Assembly (NCBI GenBank): GCA_030840525.1
Contig: JAVEEI010000003.1
Span: forward strand, 1 to 32,839
Source: Frankiaceae bacterium
Lineage (GTDB): Bacteria > Actinomycetota > Actinomycetes > JAFAQI01
Length of the DNA: 32,839 bases
Direction: 5' to 3'
Shown here: positions 6,996 to 15,634 of the stretch, in pieces
Position numbering within the stretch: the stretch's first letter is position 1
Layout of the letters: the number at the start of each line of letters is the position of its first letter
Position numbers and translations under genes: made by a program
The notes under the pieces: generated by a model
Database searches by the model: none
What the model was told of the DNA's origin: nothing
What the model saw: the letters and a program-made list of their open reading frames with translations, nothing else

Positions 6996-7415
6996 CTAGC
7001 CCGCGACGGCGACGAGCTGAGCGCGGCCCTGCTGGGGCTGCTCGTCATCGAGGACGAACGCATAGCCCGGAGCGTCGTCGCCCGGGCGCTGGTCGGTCAG
7101 CAGCCGCTGCACGAACAGACCGACCGTGCAGTCGTCCGCGAGACGCGGAGCCGCACGGCGCGACGGCATGCGTCCCGAGGCACTGGTGGTGAGCGCGACG
7201 CCCATCAAGCCGTTGAAGAGGGGCACGAACACGTTAGCGGCGCCGTCGCCGTGAGCGATGTCGCGGACCAGCGCCTTCATCGAGTCACCCGGCATGGCGA
7301 TCTTGATGGGGTGCGAGCCGTCAGGAGCGGTCGCCACCAACCGGGACCGGAAGAGAGGGTTGGGAAGCCGGCTGTACACGAGGCGCGTCATCGCAGCCCT
7401 GTCCATGTCAGGCAT
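6996..7415 (-). CDS. hypothetical protein, second of a coupled pair beside tRNA-His
   Basis: A 139-residue soluble protein starting at ATG 7415 with GGAGG about 8 nt upstream, overlapping the end of the upstream gene by 8 nt. The sequence begins MPDMDRAAMTRLVYSRL and contains SRLVATAPDGSHPIKIAMPG and a Gly/Ala-rich centre (HGDGAANVFVPLFNGLMGVAL), ending in a strand-like YAFVLDDEQPQQGRAQLV. There is no signal peptide, membrane segment or known catalytic motif. The 3' end lies 21 nt from tRNA-His, on the opposite strand. The tight coupling suggests the two products act together. Confidence 0.65.
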   Translation of the reverse strand: MPDMDRAAMTRLVYSRLPNPLFRSRLVATAPDGSHPIKIAMPGDSMKALVRDIAHGDGAANVFVPLFNGLMGVALTTSASGRMPSRRAAPRLADDCTVGLFVQRLLTDQRPGDDAPGYAFVLDDEQPQQGRAQLVAVAG

Positions 7416-7869
7416 CGTGCCACCTCCGCCGGTTGTCTTCCCATTTTTCGAACACCGCGTCGTACGCGACGTCGTACGCAATCTGAACATCCGACAACGA
7501 CAATATGGGCCTGAGGCTCAGCGGATCACCGACTCGCGCCCCCGTGCTGCGCGCGAACCTGTGCATGTGGACATCCACATCGTGGCACGTGTCGACCTCG
7601 ACGACGTCGCGCCACCTCTGCCGAAAGAATGTCTGCTGGACAAGGGCGAACTCCACCATGAACCGCCGGTCGACGTCGCTCACTATCCGCAGCTTCACCC
7701 GTTCGCGGCTCGGGTCGGCGCCGTCCGGCGCGATCGTGTAGACGTCCGGCGGCGCCCACTCCTCCGGCGGAGGCCGCGTCCACGTCGGCAGGGCCGACTC
7801 AGCGGCGGGCGGGTTCATGTCCACCGACCGCTTGATCCCTTTGCGCTTGCTCTGCTTGTGCAGCGCCAC
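7408..7869 (-). CDS. hypothetical protein, first of a coupled pair
   Basis: A 153-residue protein from GTG at 7869. TAACTT 8 nt before the start could be a -10 for a leaderless transcript; the alternative ATG at 7818 has no better ribosome-binding site. The N-terminus is strongly basic (HKQSKRKGIKRS). The core reads VKLRIVSDVDRRFMVEFALV, then RWRDVVEVDTCHDVDVHMHRF. A strand, W-x-x-V-x-x-x-D, then a His cluster resembles small uncharacterised 'RW-vvr-D-HvH' proteins found near toxin-antitoxin genes (a tentative memory, DUF7718-like). The C-terminus is helical (VQIAYDVAYDAVFEKWEDNRRRW). Function unknown. Confidence 0.62.
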   Translation of the reverse strand: MALHKQSKRKGIKRSVDMNPPAAESALPTWTRPPPEEWAPPDVYTIAPDGADPSRERVKLRIVSDVDRRFMVEFALVQQTFFRQRWRDVVEVDTCHDVDVHMHRFARSTGARVGDPLSLRPILSLSDVQIAYDVAYDAVFEKWEDNRRRWHDA

Positions 7870-8028
7870 GAAGGAAGAAGTTACGACGACGCGCGGCCGC
7901 GGTCAGGCCGCTATCCACAGCCCACCCGTGCGTCGCAACATCGCCGCGTGACGGCGGGCGGGTTCGCGCGTACGACAGCGTGAAGGGCCGCACCGGCCGA
8001 CAACCGACCACACCTCGAGGTGCCAGCC

Positions 8029-10770
8029 ATGCCGCGTCGCGGGATCCACGTGCGTACGCCGCTGCGCTGGATCATGGCCGCCGCCGTGCTGGCGTCAGCC
8101 GCGGCGTCGGGGGCCGCGGCGCCGGGGGTCGCGGCCGGCACCGCCCCGGTCTCGGCCGGCTGTTCCGGCGGCACGATCACGCCGGCCGGGCTCGGCTGGC
8201 TCGCGATCGCGCCGCACTTCCACCAGGGCGGCGCCGACGTCTCGCTGGTGAGCTCGCCGCAGTTCCAGCCGGACACCATCTACGCCAGCAACGGCACCGA
8301 GATCCTGCGTTCGTCCGACGACGGGTGCACCTGGCGGGCCGTCTTCGAAGCATCCACCGCGGCGGGCGCGACTGCCGGCGCGCTGCCGCAGTCGGCCACC
8401 ATCACCTCGCTCGCCGCGCCGAGCTCGGCCAACTCCTCGCACTACCTCTACGTCGGCGTCGACGTCACCGTCGCGGGCGTGTCCGAGCCCGTCGTCGCCG
8501 CCAGCGGAAACGGCGGCAGCACCTGGACGTACTCCGGGCCCAACTCCGGCCTCCCCCTCGTCGGCAGCGTCAGCGACGTGACCGCGACGGCGGACCTGCC
8601 GCTGACGAGCTACGCCGTCGTGTCGCCGCCGTCGACCGGGACCAACCTCGGCCGCGCGGTCTACGCGAGCACCGACGGCGGCCAGACGTGGACCGCGCGC
8701 ACGCCGCTCGGGTCGTCGTACGGCGGGACGTCGCTGACGGCGAGCCCGACGCACGACACCGAGGTGTTCGGTCTCGAAGGGCAGACCGTCCAGGTCAGCG
8801 AGGACGGCGGCGCGACGTTCTCCGCCGTACCGTCGCCGGGCAGCGGGCAGATCACGTCGATGGCGCTCGCGGCCGGCGGCAGCGGCGTGCGCATTGCGGC
8901 GGCGCACGGGAACGACCCGGCAGTCGACGTCGCCAACCCGTTCCGGGTCGGCGGCAGGTGGACGACGCGGCTCGCGCCGACCGTCGCGGAGGACGTGGCG
9001 TACGCGCCGCTTCAGGACATCCTCGCCGTCGCGGGCGGGGGGCAGCTCGCCATCGAGCCGGCCGGGAAGTCGCCGCGGGACGTCAGCCCGGCGACGGGCG
9101 CGGTTAACCAGATGGTGCTCTCGGCGCCGACCAGCGCCGGCTTCTCGCTCACCGGCCTGTCCGCGAAGCAGGTGGTGCGGGCCACTCTCGCGGTCGGCAC
9201 CGGCGTGCCGGTGCCGGTGCACACGCTGCGGCCGGTCCGGCTGCTTCCGGCGGCGGACGTCCACCAGTTCCCCGCCGTGCTGACGCCCGGCCCGCGCTCG
9301 GTGACGCTGCGCCCCGGCGCGAGCATCGACCTCCCGTACCGGCTGTTCCTCCCCCGGGTGCCGACGCCGCTCGACGTGATGTTCCTCATCGACACGACCG
9401 GCAGCATGGGAAACGTCATCGACGGCCTGCGCCAGGACCTCGTCGGGATCGCGAACGCACTCGACGTGAGCGGGCTCGACGTCGAGATCGGGCTCGGTGA
9501 CTTCAAGGACTACCCGGACCCGTACGGCGGCGGCTCGCCGGGCGACTACCCGTACCAGCGAGACGCCCGGGTGCAGCATCCCGGCGCCGCGCTGCAGGCG
9601 GCGATCGCCGGGCTGTCGGCGAGCGGCGGCGGCGACGGCCCGGAGTCGGGGCTGACCGCGCTCTACCAGTCGACGACCGGGGCCGGTGACGTCGTCAACG
9701 GGCACACGTTCGTCCCCCGCGGCCGGTGGGCCGGCTACCGCGGCGACGCGCTGCACCTCGCGGTGACCGCGACCGACTCGCCGTTCCACGAGGGCGGCGA
9801 GCGGACGACGGACTCCAGCGGCAACCCGATCAGCTACCCGGGCCCGACCATGGCGCAGACGCTCGCCGCGCTGGTCAAGCACCACGTGTACCAGGTAGGT
9901 CTCGCGGCCTCGGGCGACTCGGTCGCCGACCTGACGACGGTCGCCCGCGGCACCCGGACGTTCGCGCCCGACGGCGGCGTCGACTGCAACGGCGACGGGA
10001 CGATCGACCTTCCGGCGGGGACGCCGCTCGTCTGCCCGGTCGGCGGTCTGGTCAGCGGCGCCGCGCCGGTCGGGGTCGGCGTCAGCGTCGACGGCAGCGG
10101 GACCGGCAGCGGCAGCGGCGGCGCCGTACCGCTGACCGGTGCGGTGGTCGGGCTGGCCGAGGCGCTGCCGGACTACCAGCCGGTGACGTTGCAAGTGACC
10201 CGGGGCGCGTCGGTCGCGACGGTACGGACGCCGGCGCTGCCGGCGGTCAACGTCAAGGCCGACAACGAGCTCGGGTACACGGTGCACCTGAGCTGCCCGG
10301 TCGCGCCGAAATCGCGGACCGTCTCGGTCGGTCTGGCGGCCGCCGTCGCGACCCGCACGGTCGCGACCGACGGAATCTCGCTGACCTGCCTCGGGTTGCG
10401 CAGCGCCTCGTCGGCACCCCCGCTGCCGCTGCCGCTGGCACCGGTCCGCGGTATCGGCGCGGGCGGGCCGCCGGCACCGCCGGAGCCGGTCCCGAACGTC
10501 AATCCGCAACCGCAGCCGAATCCGAACCCGAACCCCAACGTCAACGTGAACGGCGCGGTGGCCGAGCAGGAGCAGCAACAGCAGCAGCTCGCGCTCGCGT
10601 ACCTCGACGGCATCCGGGCCCAGGACACGGTCGAGCTCGCGATGAGCCGGCGTACGCCGGACCCCTCGTCGATGCTCTTCCTCGGCGCGGCCGCGCTAAC
10701 CGCGCTGGGAGCCGGTGCGGTCGCGACCCGGCGGGCGCGGTCCACGGCGCTCGCGCGCACGTTCGCGTAG
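8029..10770 (+). CDS. surface-anchored protein with Asp-box propeller and VWA domain
   Basis: A 913-residue exported protein. ATG 8029 has GAGG 8 nt upstream, better placed than GTG 8020. The signal peptide is RTPLRWIMAAAVLASAAASG with cleavage before about residue 35-45. Residues about 50-400 carry four Asp-box (BNR/sortilin-type) repeats at about 95 (SSDDGCTW), 159 (SGNGGSTW), 214 (STDGGQTW) and 257 (SEDGGATF), implying a beta-propeller. A von Willebrand A domain follows with MIDAS DTTGS at 455-459 and FKDYPDPYGGG, recalling the integrin-beta type. Then come a Gly/Ser linker, a Pro-Asn repeat, a Gln run, and a C-terminal membrane helix with an Arg-rich tail (SSMLFLGAAALTALGAGAVA, TRRAR). 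It is probably an adhesion or matrix-binding protein; no partner is encoded nearby. Confidence 0.85.
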   Translation: MPRRGIHVRTPLRWIMAAAVLASAAASGAAAPGVAAGTAPVSAGCSGGTITPAGLGWLAIAPHFHQGGADVSLVSSPQFQPDTIYASNGTEILRSSDDGCTWRAVFEASTAAGATAGALPQSATITSLAAPSSANSSHYLYVGVDVTVAGVSEPVVAASGNGGSTWTYSGPNSGLPLVGSVSDVTATADLPLTSYAVVSPPSTGTNLGRAVYASTDGGQTWTARTPLGSSYGGTSLTASPTHDTEVFGLEGQTVQVSEDGGATFSAVPSPGSGQITSMALAAGGSGVRIAAAHGNDPAVDVANPFRVGGRWTTRLAPTVAEDVAYAPLQDILAVAGGGQLAIEPAGKSPRDVSPATGAVNQMVLSAPTSAGFSLTGLSAKQVVRATLAVGTGVPVPVHTLRPVRLLPAADVHQFPAVLTPGPRSVTLRPGASIDLPYRLFLPRVPTPLDVMFLIDTTGSMGNVIDGLRQDLVGIANALDVSGLDVEIGLGDFKDYPDPYGGGSPGDYPYQRDARVQHPGAALQAAIAGLSASGGGDGPESGLTALYQSTTGAGDVVNGHTFVPRGRWAGYRGDALHLAVTATDSPFHEGGERTTDSSGNPISYPGPTMAQTLAALVKHHVYQVGLAASGDSVADLTTVARGTRTFAPDGGVDCNGDGTIDLPAGTPLVCPVGGLVSGAAPVGVGVSVDGSGTGSGSGGAVPLTGAVVGLAEALPDYQPVTLQVTRGASVATVRTPALPAVNVKADNELGYTVHLSCPVAPKSRTVSVGLAAAVATRTVATDGISLTCLGLRSASSAPPLPLPLAPVRGIGAGGPPAPPEPVPNVNPQPQPNPNPNPNVNVNGAVAEQEQQQQQLALAYLDGIRAQDTVELAMSRRTPDPSSMLFLGAAALTALGAGAVATRRARSTALARTFA

Positions 10771-10875
10771 CCGCCACCCTCGTCCCGGCCCGGCGTCGTC
10801 GTCGTACCCCTGCCGCGGGTCGCGACGCGGCATAATCCGTCCAACGCATTGTCCGCTCCGGTCGGGGGGTAGTTG

Positions 10876-13626
10876 GTGCAGACGCTCGGCGAGCTTCGCC
10901 TCGGGTCCGAGCCCGACGCCGTCTCGCGGGCCCGCCGGTTCGCCGTCAAGGCGCTCGACGACCAGCCCGAGGGCCTCGTCGACGACGCCGCGCTCGTCGT
11001 CACCGAGCTGCTGACCAACGCCGTCCTGCACGGCGAGCCGCCGGTCACCTTGCGGGTGCGCCACCTCGACGACCGGATCCGGGTCGAGGTCGAAGACGGC
11101 GGCCGGAACATGCCGGTCACCGTCCGCCACTCCACCGAGGCGATGACCGGCCGGGGCCTGCCGCTCGTCGCCGCGCTCTCCGCGTCGTGGGGCGTCGATG
11201 CGCGCCAGGGCGGCGGCAAGGCCGTCTGGGCCGAGCTCACCGCCGAGTCGTCGGCGGCGCAGCCGAAAGACGTCGCGCCGGAGGTCGACCTCGACTCGTT
11301 CCTCGCGGCGTGGCCCGACGACGACGAAGACGCCGAGACCCGCTACACCGTGCGGCTGGGCGCCGTACCGACCGACCTGCTCCTCGCCGCGAAGGCGCAC
11401 ATCGACAACGTCGTACGCGAGTTCACCCTCGCCCGCGCCGGGGATGGCCTGCACAGCGACCCCGAGATGACCGCGCACTTCGGCGACTTGATCGAGACCG
11501 TGACGTCCGGCTTCGCCGACGCGCGCGCGGAGATCAAGCGCCAGGCCGTCGAGGCCGCGGGGCGCGGCGACGCTCACACCGAGCTGGTGCTGACGCTTCC
11601 GCTGTCCGCCGCGGACGCGGGCGAGCAGTACCTGCTCGCGCTCGACGAGGCCGACGCGTACGCCCGCGCCGCGCGGCTGCTCACCCTCGCGACGCCGGCC
11701 GCGCACCGGGTGTTCCGGCAGTGGTACGTACAGTCGCTCGTCAACCAGCTGCGCGCGCAAGCGCGCAACGAAGAGCCCCCCGCGCTGCGCACGTTCCCGC
11801 AACGTCTCGCCGACGAGGTCGAGGAGCTCGCCGCTTACCGCGAGGCCTCGGATCGCTTGCAGTTGCTGCAAAAAGTGACCGCCGACCTGACCAACGCGCG
11901 CACCGTCGAGGAGATCGCACGCGTAGTCGTCGACAGCGCCCACGACTATCTCGGCGCGATCGCGACCCGCGTCTACGTGCTCGACGGCGACATGCTGGTG
12001 TCGATCGCCGCGCACGGTGCGGGCGCCGGGCTCGACCACCAGTACCCGCACGTCCCGGTGAGCGCCGACCTGCCCGGCGGCGTCGTGGTCCGCAGCGGCG
12101 AGCCGCTGCTGCTGCGCAACATCGCCCAGATCGTCGCGCAGTTCCCCGAGCTCGCCGACATTTACGCCGGGTTGCCCGACCGCACGTTGCACGTCGCGCC
12201 GCTCATCGTCGGCGACCACACCCTCGGCGTACTCAGCCTGACGTTCCCCGGCGGCGGGCAACTGGGCGAGCAGTCGCAGGCCGACTTCGTCGCGTCGCTC
12301 GCCGACGCGCTCGCGCAGGCACTCGAGCGCGCGACCGCACTCGACGAGGCGCGCGAGGCCAACACCCGGCTGTCGTTCCTCGCCGAGGCGTCGTTGGCGG
12401 TGTCCGGCTCGCTCGACTATCGCGAGACCCTCTCCGCCGTCGCCCGGCTGCTGGTCCCGCGGCTCGCCGACTGGTGCGTCATCCAGGTGCTCGAAGGCGA
12501 CGAGCTGATCAACGTCGGCCTCGCGCACCACGACCCCGGCCGGCTGGAGTGGGCCGAGCAGATGTCCGGCCGCTACCCCACCGACATGTCGGCGCCCACC
12601 GGTGCGCCGAACGTCATTCGCACCGGGCAGAGCGAGCTGTACGCCGAGATCCCCGACGAGCTACTCGTCGCCGCGGCCGTCGACGACGAGCACCTCGAGC
12701 TGATCCGCGAGCTCGGCATGCGCAGCGCGCTCGTCGTGCCGCTCACCGGGCGGCTCGGCACGTTCGGCGCGGTCACGTTGATCTACGCCGAGTCCGGCCG
12801 CCGGTACGCCGACAGCGACATCCCGTTCGTCGAGGACGTCGCCCGCCGGGCCGCGCTCGCGGTCGAGAACGCGCACGCGTTCCGCGAGCAGTCCGGTCGG
12901 CTGGCCGACGTCACCCGCGTCGCCGAGACCGCGCAGCTCGCGATCCTCGCGCCGCCACCGGCGCACATCGGCCCGGTCGCGCTGGCCGCGCGGTACGTCA
13001 GTGCCGCAGCCGAGGCCCGCGTCGGCGGCGACCTTTACGAGGTCGTCGAGCGGCCCGGCGCGGTCCGGTTGCTGATCGGCGACGTACGCGGCAAGGGGCT
13101 GACGGCCGTGCGCATCGCGACGGTCGTGCTCGGCGAGTTTCGCGGGGCGGCCGCGGACATCGACGACCTCGTCGACGTCGCGGCACAGATCGACCGGCGG
13201 CTGCGCGCGTACCTCGCCGACGAGGACTTCGTCACCGCGCTGCTCGCCGAGATCCACGACGACGGGACGTTCTCGATCGCGTCGTGCGGGCACCCGTGCG
13301 CGCTGCTGGCGACTGGCGACAGCGTCACCGAGATCGAGACCGCGCCGACGCTGCCGCTGGGGCTCGGCGCGCAGCCGCGGCTCACCACCGGGCGGCTCGG
13401 TCGCGGCGACCGGCTGCTGCTCTATACCGACGGCGCGACCGAGGCGCGGGTCGACGGCGGCGGCTTCGCCGGTATCGCGCCGCTGGCCGAGGCCTTGCGC
13501 CGCAACGGAGCCAGCCACGGCGAGCTGGGCGAGGTGCTCGACGCCGTGCTCGACGCGCTGCACGAGGCGACCGGCGCGGCGCTCGGCGACGACGTCGCAC
13601 TGCTGGTCGCCGAGTACCTCGGGTGA
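10876..13626 (+). CDS. HATPase-GAF-GAF-PP2C (RsbU/SpoIIE-type) signalling protein
   Basis: A 916-residue cytosolic protein; GTG 10876 lies 6 nt after GGGGGG. Residues 1-120 are an RsbW/SpoIIAB-like HATPase (VVTELLTNAVLHG, VEVEDGG, GRGLPLVAALS). A helical linker (about 130-320) is followed by GAF domains at about 328-490 and 498-660. A PPM/SpoIIE phosphatase spans about 690-916 with VGGDLYEV at 716, GDVRGKG at 735, SCGHP at 803 and YTDGATEAR at 850, so the metal ligands are present. Such proteins phosphorylate and dephosphorylate STAS anti-anti-sigma factors, making one chain both kinase and phosphatase of a partner switch. No STAS protein is in the window. CATAAT at 10831-10836 may be a -10. 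The FAD oxidoreductase starts 7 nt downstream. Confidence 0.9.
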   Translation: MQTLGELRLGSEPDAVSRARRFAVKALDDQPEGLVDDAALVVTELLTNAVLHGEPPVTLRVRHLDDRIRVEVEDGGRNMPVTVRHSTEAMTGRGLPLVAALSASWGVDARQGGGKAVWAELTAESSAAQPKDVAPEVDLDSFLAAWPDDDEDAETRYTVRLGAVPTDLLLAAKAHIDNVVREFTLARAGDGLHSDPEMTAHFGDLIETVTSGFADARAEIKRQAVEAAGRGDAHTELVLTLPLSAADAGEQYLLALDEADAYARAARLLTLATPAAHRVFRQWYVQSLVNQLRAQARNEEPPALRTFPQRLADEVEELAAYREASDRLQLLQKVTADLTNARTVEEIARVVVDSAHDYLGAIATRVYVLDGDMLVSIAAHGAGAGLDHQYPHVPVSADLPGGVVVRSGEPLLLRNIAQIVAQFPELADIYAGLPDRTLHVAPLIVGDHTLGVLSLTFPGGGQLGEQSQADFVASLADALAQALERATALDEAREANTRLSFLAEASLAVSGSLDYRETLSAVARLLVPRLADWCVIQVLEGDELINVGLAHHDPGRLEWAEQMSGRYPTDMSAPTGAPNVIRTGQSELYAEIPDELLVAAAVDDEHLELIRELGMRSALVVPLTGRLGTFGAVTLIYAESGRRYADSDIPFVEDVARRAALAVENAHAFREQSGRLADVTRVAETAQLAILAPPPAHIGPVALAARYVSAAAEARVGGDLYEVVERPGAVRLLIGDVRGKGLTAVRIATVVLGEFRGAAADIDDLVDVAAQIDRRLRAYLADEDFVTALLAEIHDDGTFSIASCGHPCALLATGDSVTEIETAPTLPLGLGAQPRLTTGRLGRGDRLLLYTDGATEARVDGGGFAGIAPLAEALRRNGASHGELGEVLDAVLDALHEATGAALGDDVALLVAEYLG

Positions 13627-13633
13627 CCGCAGG

Positions 13634-14896
13634 GTGACCGCGGCCGACGCGGTCGTCGTCGGCGCCGGTGTCATCGGCTCCGCGATCGCGTACGAGCTCG
13701 CCCGCGCGGGTCGCGACGTCGTGGTCGTCGACCGTCGCGGCGGGCCGGGGCACGGCTCGACCAGCGCGTCGAGCGCGATCGTGCGGTTCAACTACTCGAC
13801 GTGGGCCGGCGTCGCATTGTCGTGGGAGGCGAAGCACTGCTGGGAGGGGTGGCGCGAGCACCTCGGCGCGCCCGACGACGAACCGCTCGCGCACTTCTGC
13901 CGTACCGGACTCGTCATCCTCGACGTCGACGTCGCGCCGAAGGAGCCGACGCTCGCGCTGTTCGACCGCGCCGGCGTCCCGTACGAGGTGTGGTCGCCGG
14001 CCGAGCTGGCCCGGCGCGTTCCCGGGATCGACGCCGGCCGGTTCTGGCCGCCGAAGCGACTCGACGACGACGGGTTCTGGGCGCCGGCCGCCGGGGAGAT
14101 CGGCGCCTTCTTCACCCCGGACGCGGGGTACGTCGACGACCCGCGGCTCGCCGCGGCCAACCTGATGGCGGCCGCGCAGCGGTACGGCGCGCGGCTGCTG
14201 GCCCGCCGCGACGTCACCGCCGTGCTGCGCGACGGTGACCGGGTCAGTGGCGTCGAGCTCGACGGCCGCGACGAGGTCGCGGCGCCGGTCGTCGTCAACG
14301 CGGCCGGGCCCTGGTCGGGGGCGTTCAACCGGCTGGCCGGCGTCGGCGACGACTTCACCGTGACGGTGCGGCCGCTGCGCCAGGAGGTACACCAGGTGGC
14401 CACGCCGGCCGGCGACCTCCCGGTCGTCGCCGACCTCGACCTCGGCGTCTACACCCGGCCGGCGCCGGGCGGCGCGCTGCTCGTCGGCGGTACCGAGCCG
14501 GCCTGCGACCCGTTGCAATGGCTGGAAAACCCGGACGACGCGGCGCCCGAGCCGACGGCCGAGGTGTTCGCCGCGCAGGTCACCCGCGCCGCTCGCCGAA
14601 TGCCCGGGCTCACCGTCCCGAACCGGCCGGCCGGCATCGTCGGCGTGTACGACGTCACCGACGACTGGACGCCGATCTACGACCGGACCGCGCTCGACGG
14701 GTTCTTCGTCGCGATCGGCACCAGCGGCAACCAGTTCAAGAACGCGCCGGTCGTCGGCCGGTTGATGGCGCAGCTCATCGACTCGCCCGGCAGTCCCGAG
14801 TACGTCGGCGAGCACACCGGCCTGCGCATCGACCTGTCCGCGTTCTCGCGGAAGCGCGCGGTGAACGACGCGTCGACGCACACCGTCCTGGGCTAA
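13634..14896 (+). CDS. FAD-dependent oxidoreductase (DAO / sarcosine-oxidase-like)
   Basis: A 420-residue flavoprotein of the D-amino-acid oxidase superfamily. The N-terminal dinucleotide motif VVVGAGVIGSAIAYELARAG and VVVDRRGGPGHGSTSASSA bind FAD. The central PDAGYVDDPRLAAANLMAAAQRYGA and VVVNAAGPWS, and the C-terminal DWTPIYDR and GTSGNQFKNAPVVGRLMAQLI, are typical of sarcosine/dimethylglycine oxidase-like enzymes. Likely reaction: oxidation of a secondary or primary amine, releasing H2O2 or passing electrons onward; the substrate is unknown. It starts 7 nt after the PP2C stop, within a repeated GGGTGACCGC, and is probably co-transcribed. Its stop overlaps the convergent MBL gene's stop (CTAA at 14893-14896). 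Confidence 0.87.
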   Translation: MTAADAVVVGAGVIGSAIAYELARAGRDVVVVDRRGGPGHGSTSASSAIVRFNYSTWAGVALSWEAKHCWEGWREHLGAPDDEPLAHFCRTGLVILDVDVAPKEPTLALFDRAGVPYEVWSPAELARRVPGIDAGRFWPPKRLDDDGFWAPAAGEIGAFFTPDAGYVDDPRLAAANLMAAAQRYGARLLARRDVTAVLRDGDRVSGVELDGRDEVAAPVVVNAAGPWSGAFNRLAGVGDDFTVTVRPLRQEVHQVATPAGDLPVVADLDLGVYTRPAPGGALLVGGTEPACDPLQWLENPDDAAPEPTAEVFAAQVTRAARRMPGLTVPNRPAGIVGVYDVTDDWTPIYDRTALDGFFVAIGTSGNQFKNAPVVGRLMAQLIDSPGSPEYVGEHTGLRIDLSAFSRKRAVNDASTHTVLG

Positions 14897-15633
14897 CGAC
14901 AGCCGATCCGGCGCGCGGTCGCGACCGCGGCCTCGACGCCGTCGCGCCACACCCGGCCGTGCCCCGGCAGCACCGTGCGCGCCGTCATCCCGGCCAGCCG
15001 CTCGAGCGACGCCATCGCCGTATCCGAGTCGCGGTTGGAGCCGCGGGTCTGCAGCTGCGGGTCCGCCGGCCGGCCGGTCTTCGGGTCGAGCGTGCAGAGC
15101 AGGTCGCCGACGAAGGCCGCGCCGTGCGCCGGGAACTCCAGCACACACGACCCGTCCGTGTGTCCGGGTACGTGCGTCACCGTTGGCGCGCCGGGCACCG
15201 GCAAAATCTCGCCGTCGGCAAGCGCGGTCGTCGGCGGCATCGGCTCGGGCCGCAGCACACCCTCGCGCAGGCAGTGTCCGACGAACGCCCACGTCGCCGG
15301 CCACCGCAGGTAGGCCAACGCCGGGCGGTCGGTCTTGTTCGTCTTCGGCGCCGCCGCGAGTGCCGCGTCGGCGGGATGCAGGAACACGTTGACACCGCTC
15401 GCCGCCCAGGCCGCGGCCATACCGACGTGGTCGATGTGGCCGTGCGTCAGCACGACCGCGCGCACGTCGGCGCGGGCGAAGCCCATCGACGCCAGCTCGC
15501 GGTCGAGGTCGCGGCGGTAGCCCGGCAGCCCCGCGTCGACGACGGTGACACCGTCCGCGCCGCAGTCGACGGCGTACCAGTTGACGTATCGAGTGCCGGC
15601 CGACCACACGCCCGGCAGCACCTGCGTCGCCAC
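14893..15633 (-). CDS. metallo-beta-lactamase-fold hydrolase
   Basis: A 246-residue cytosolic MBL-fold enzyme. The zinc site is complete: H64-G-H66-I-D68-H69, H158 in VPGHTDGS, D177 in FVGDLLC and a C-terminal His in LPGHGRVW. The N-terminal LPGVWSAGTRYVNWYAVDCGADGVTVVDAGLPG matches glyoxalase-II-like or lactonase-like members rather than true beta-lactamases. GTG at 15633 follows the racemase stop by one base and has GGGAG 8 nt upstream, so the longer in-frame extension is excluded. Coupling to the CoA racemase suggests hydrolysis of a thioester or ester intermediate (inference). Confidence 0.87.
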   Translation of the reverse strand: MATQVLPGVWSAGTRYVNWYAVDCGADGVTVVDAGLPGYRRDLDRELASMGFARADVRAVVLTHGHIDHVGMAAAWAASGVNVFLHPADAALAAAPKTNKTDRPALAYLRWPATWAFVGHCLREGVLRPEPMPPTTALADGEILPVPGAPTVTHVPGHTDGSCVLEFPAHGAAFVGDLLCTLDPKTGRPADPQLQTRGSNRDSDTAMASLERLAGMTARTVLPGHGRVWRDGVEAAVATARRIGCR

Positions 15634-15634
15634 G

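Noticed and set aside
7911..7920. CTATCCACAG resembling a DnaA box
   Set aside because: Single near-match, no cluster or dnaA/dnaN neighbours, so no origin is supported.
8095..10578. 827-codon minus-strand frame opposite the VWA protein
   Set aside because: Composition is Arg/Val/Asp-rich with no domain; opposite an obvious domain-bearing gene, as expected from GC-rich third positions.
11187..13637. 816-codon plus-strand frame inside the PP2C gene
   Set aside because: Arg-rich out-of-frame shadow; all kinase, GAF and phosphatase motifs are in the other frame.
14893..15633. Beta-lactamase resistance gene
   Set aside because: No signal peptide and the sequence is of the glyoxalase-II/lactonase-like type coupled to a CoA racemase.
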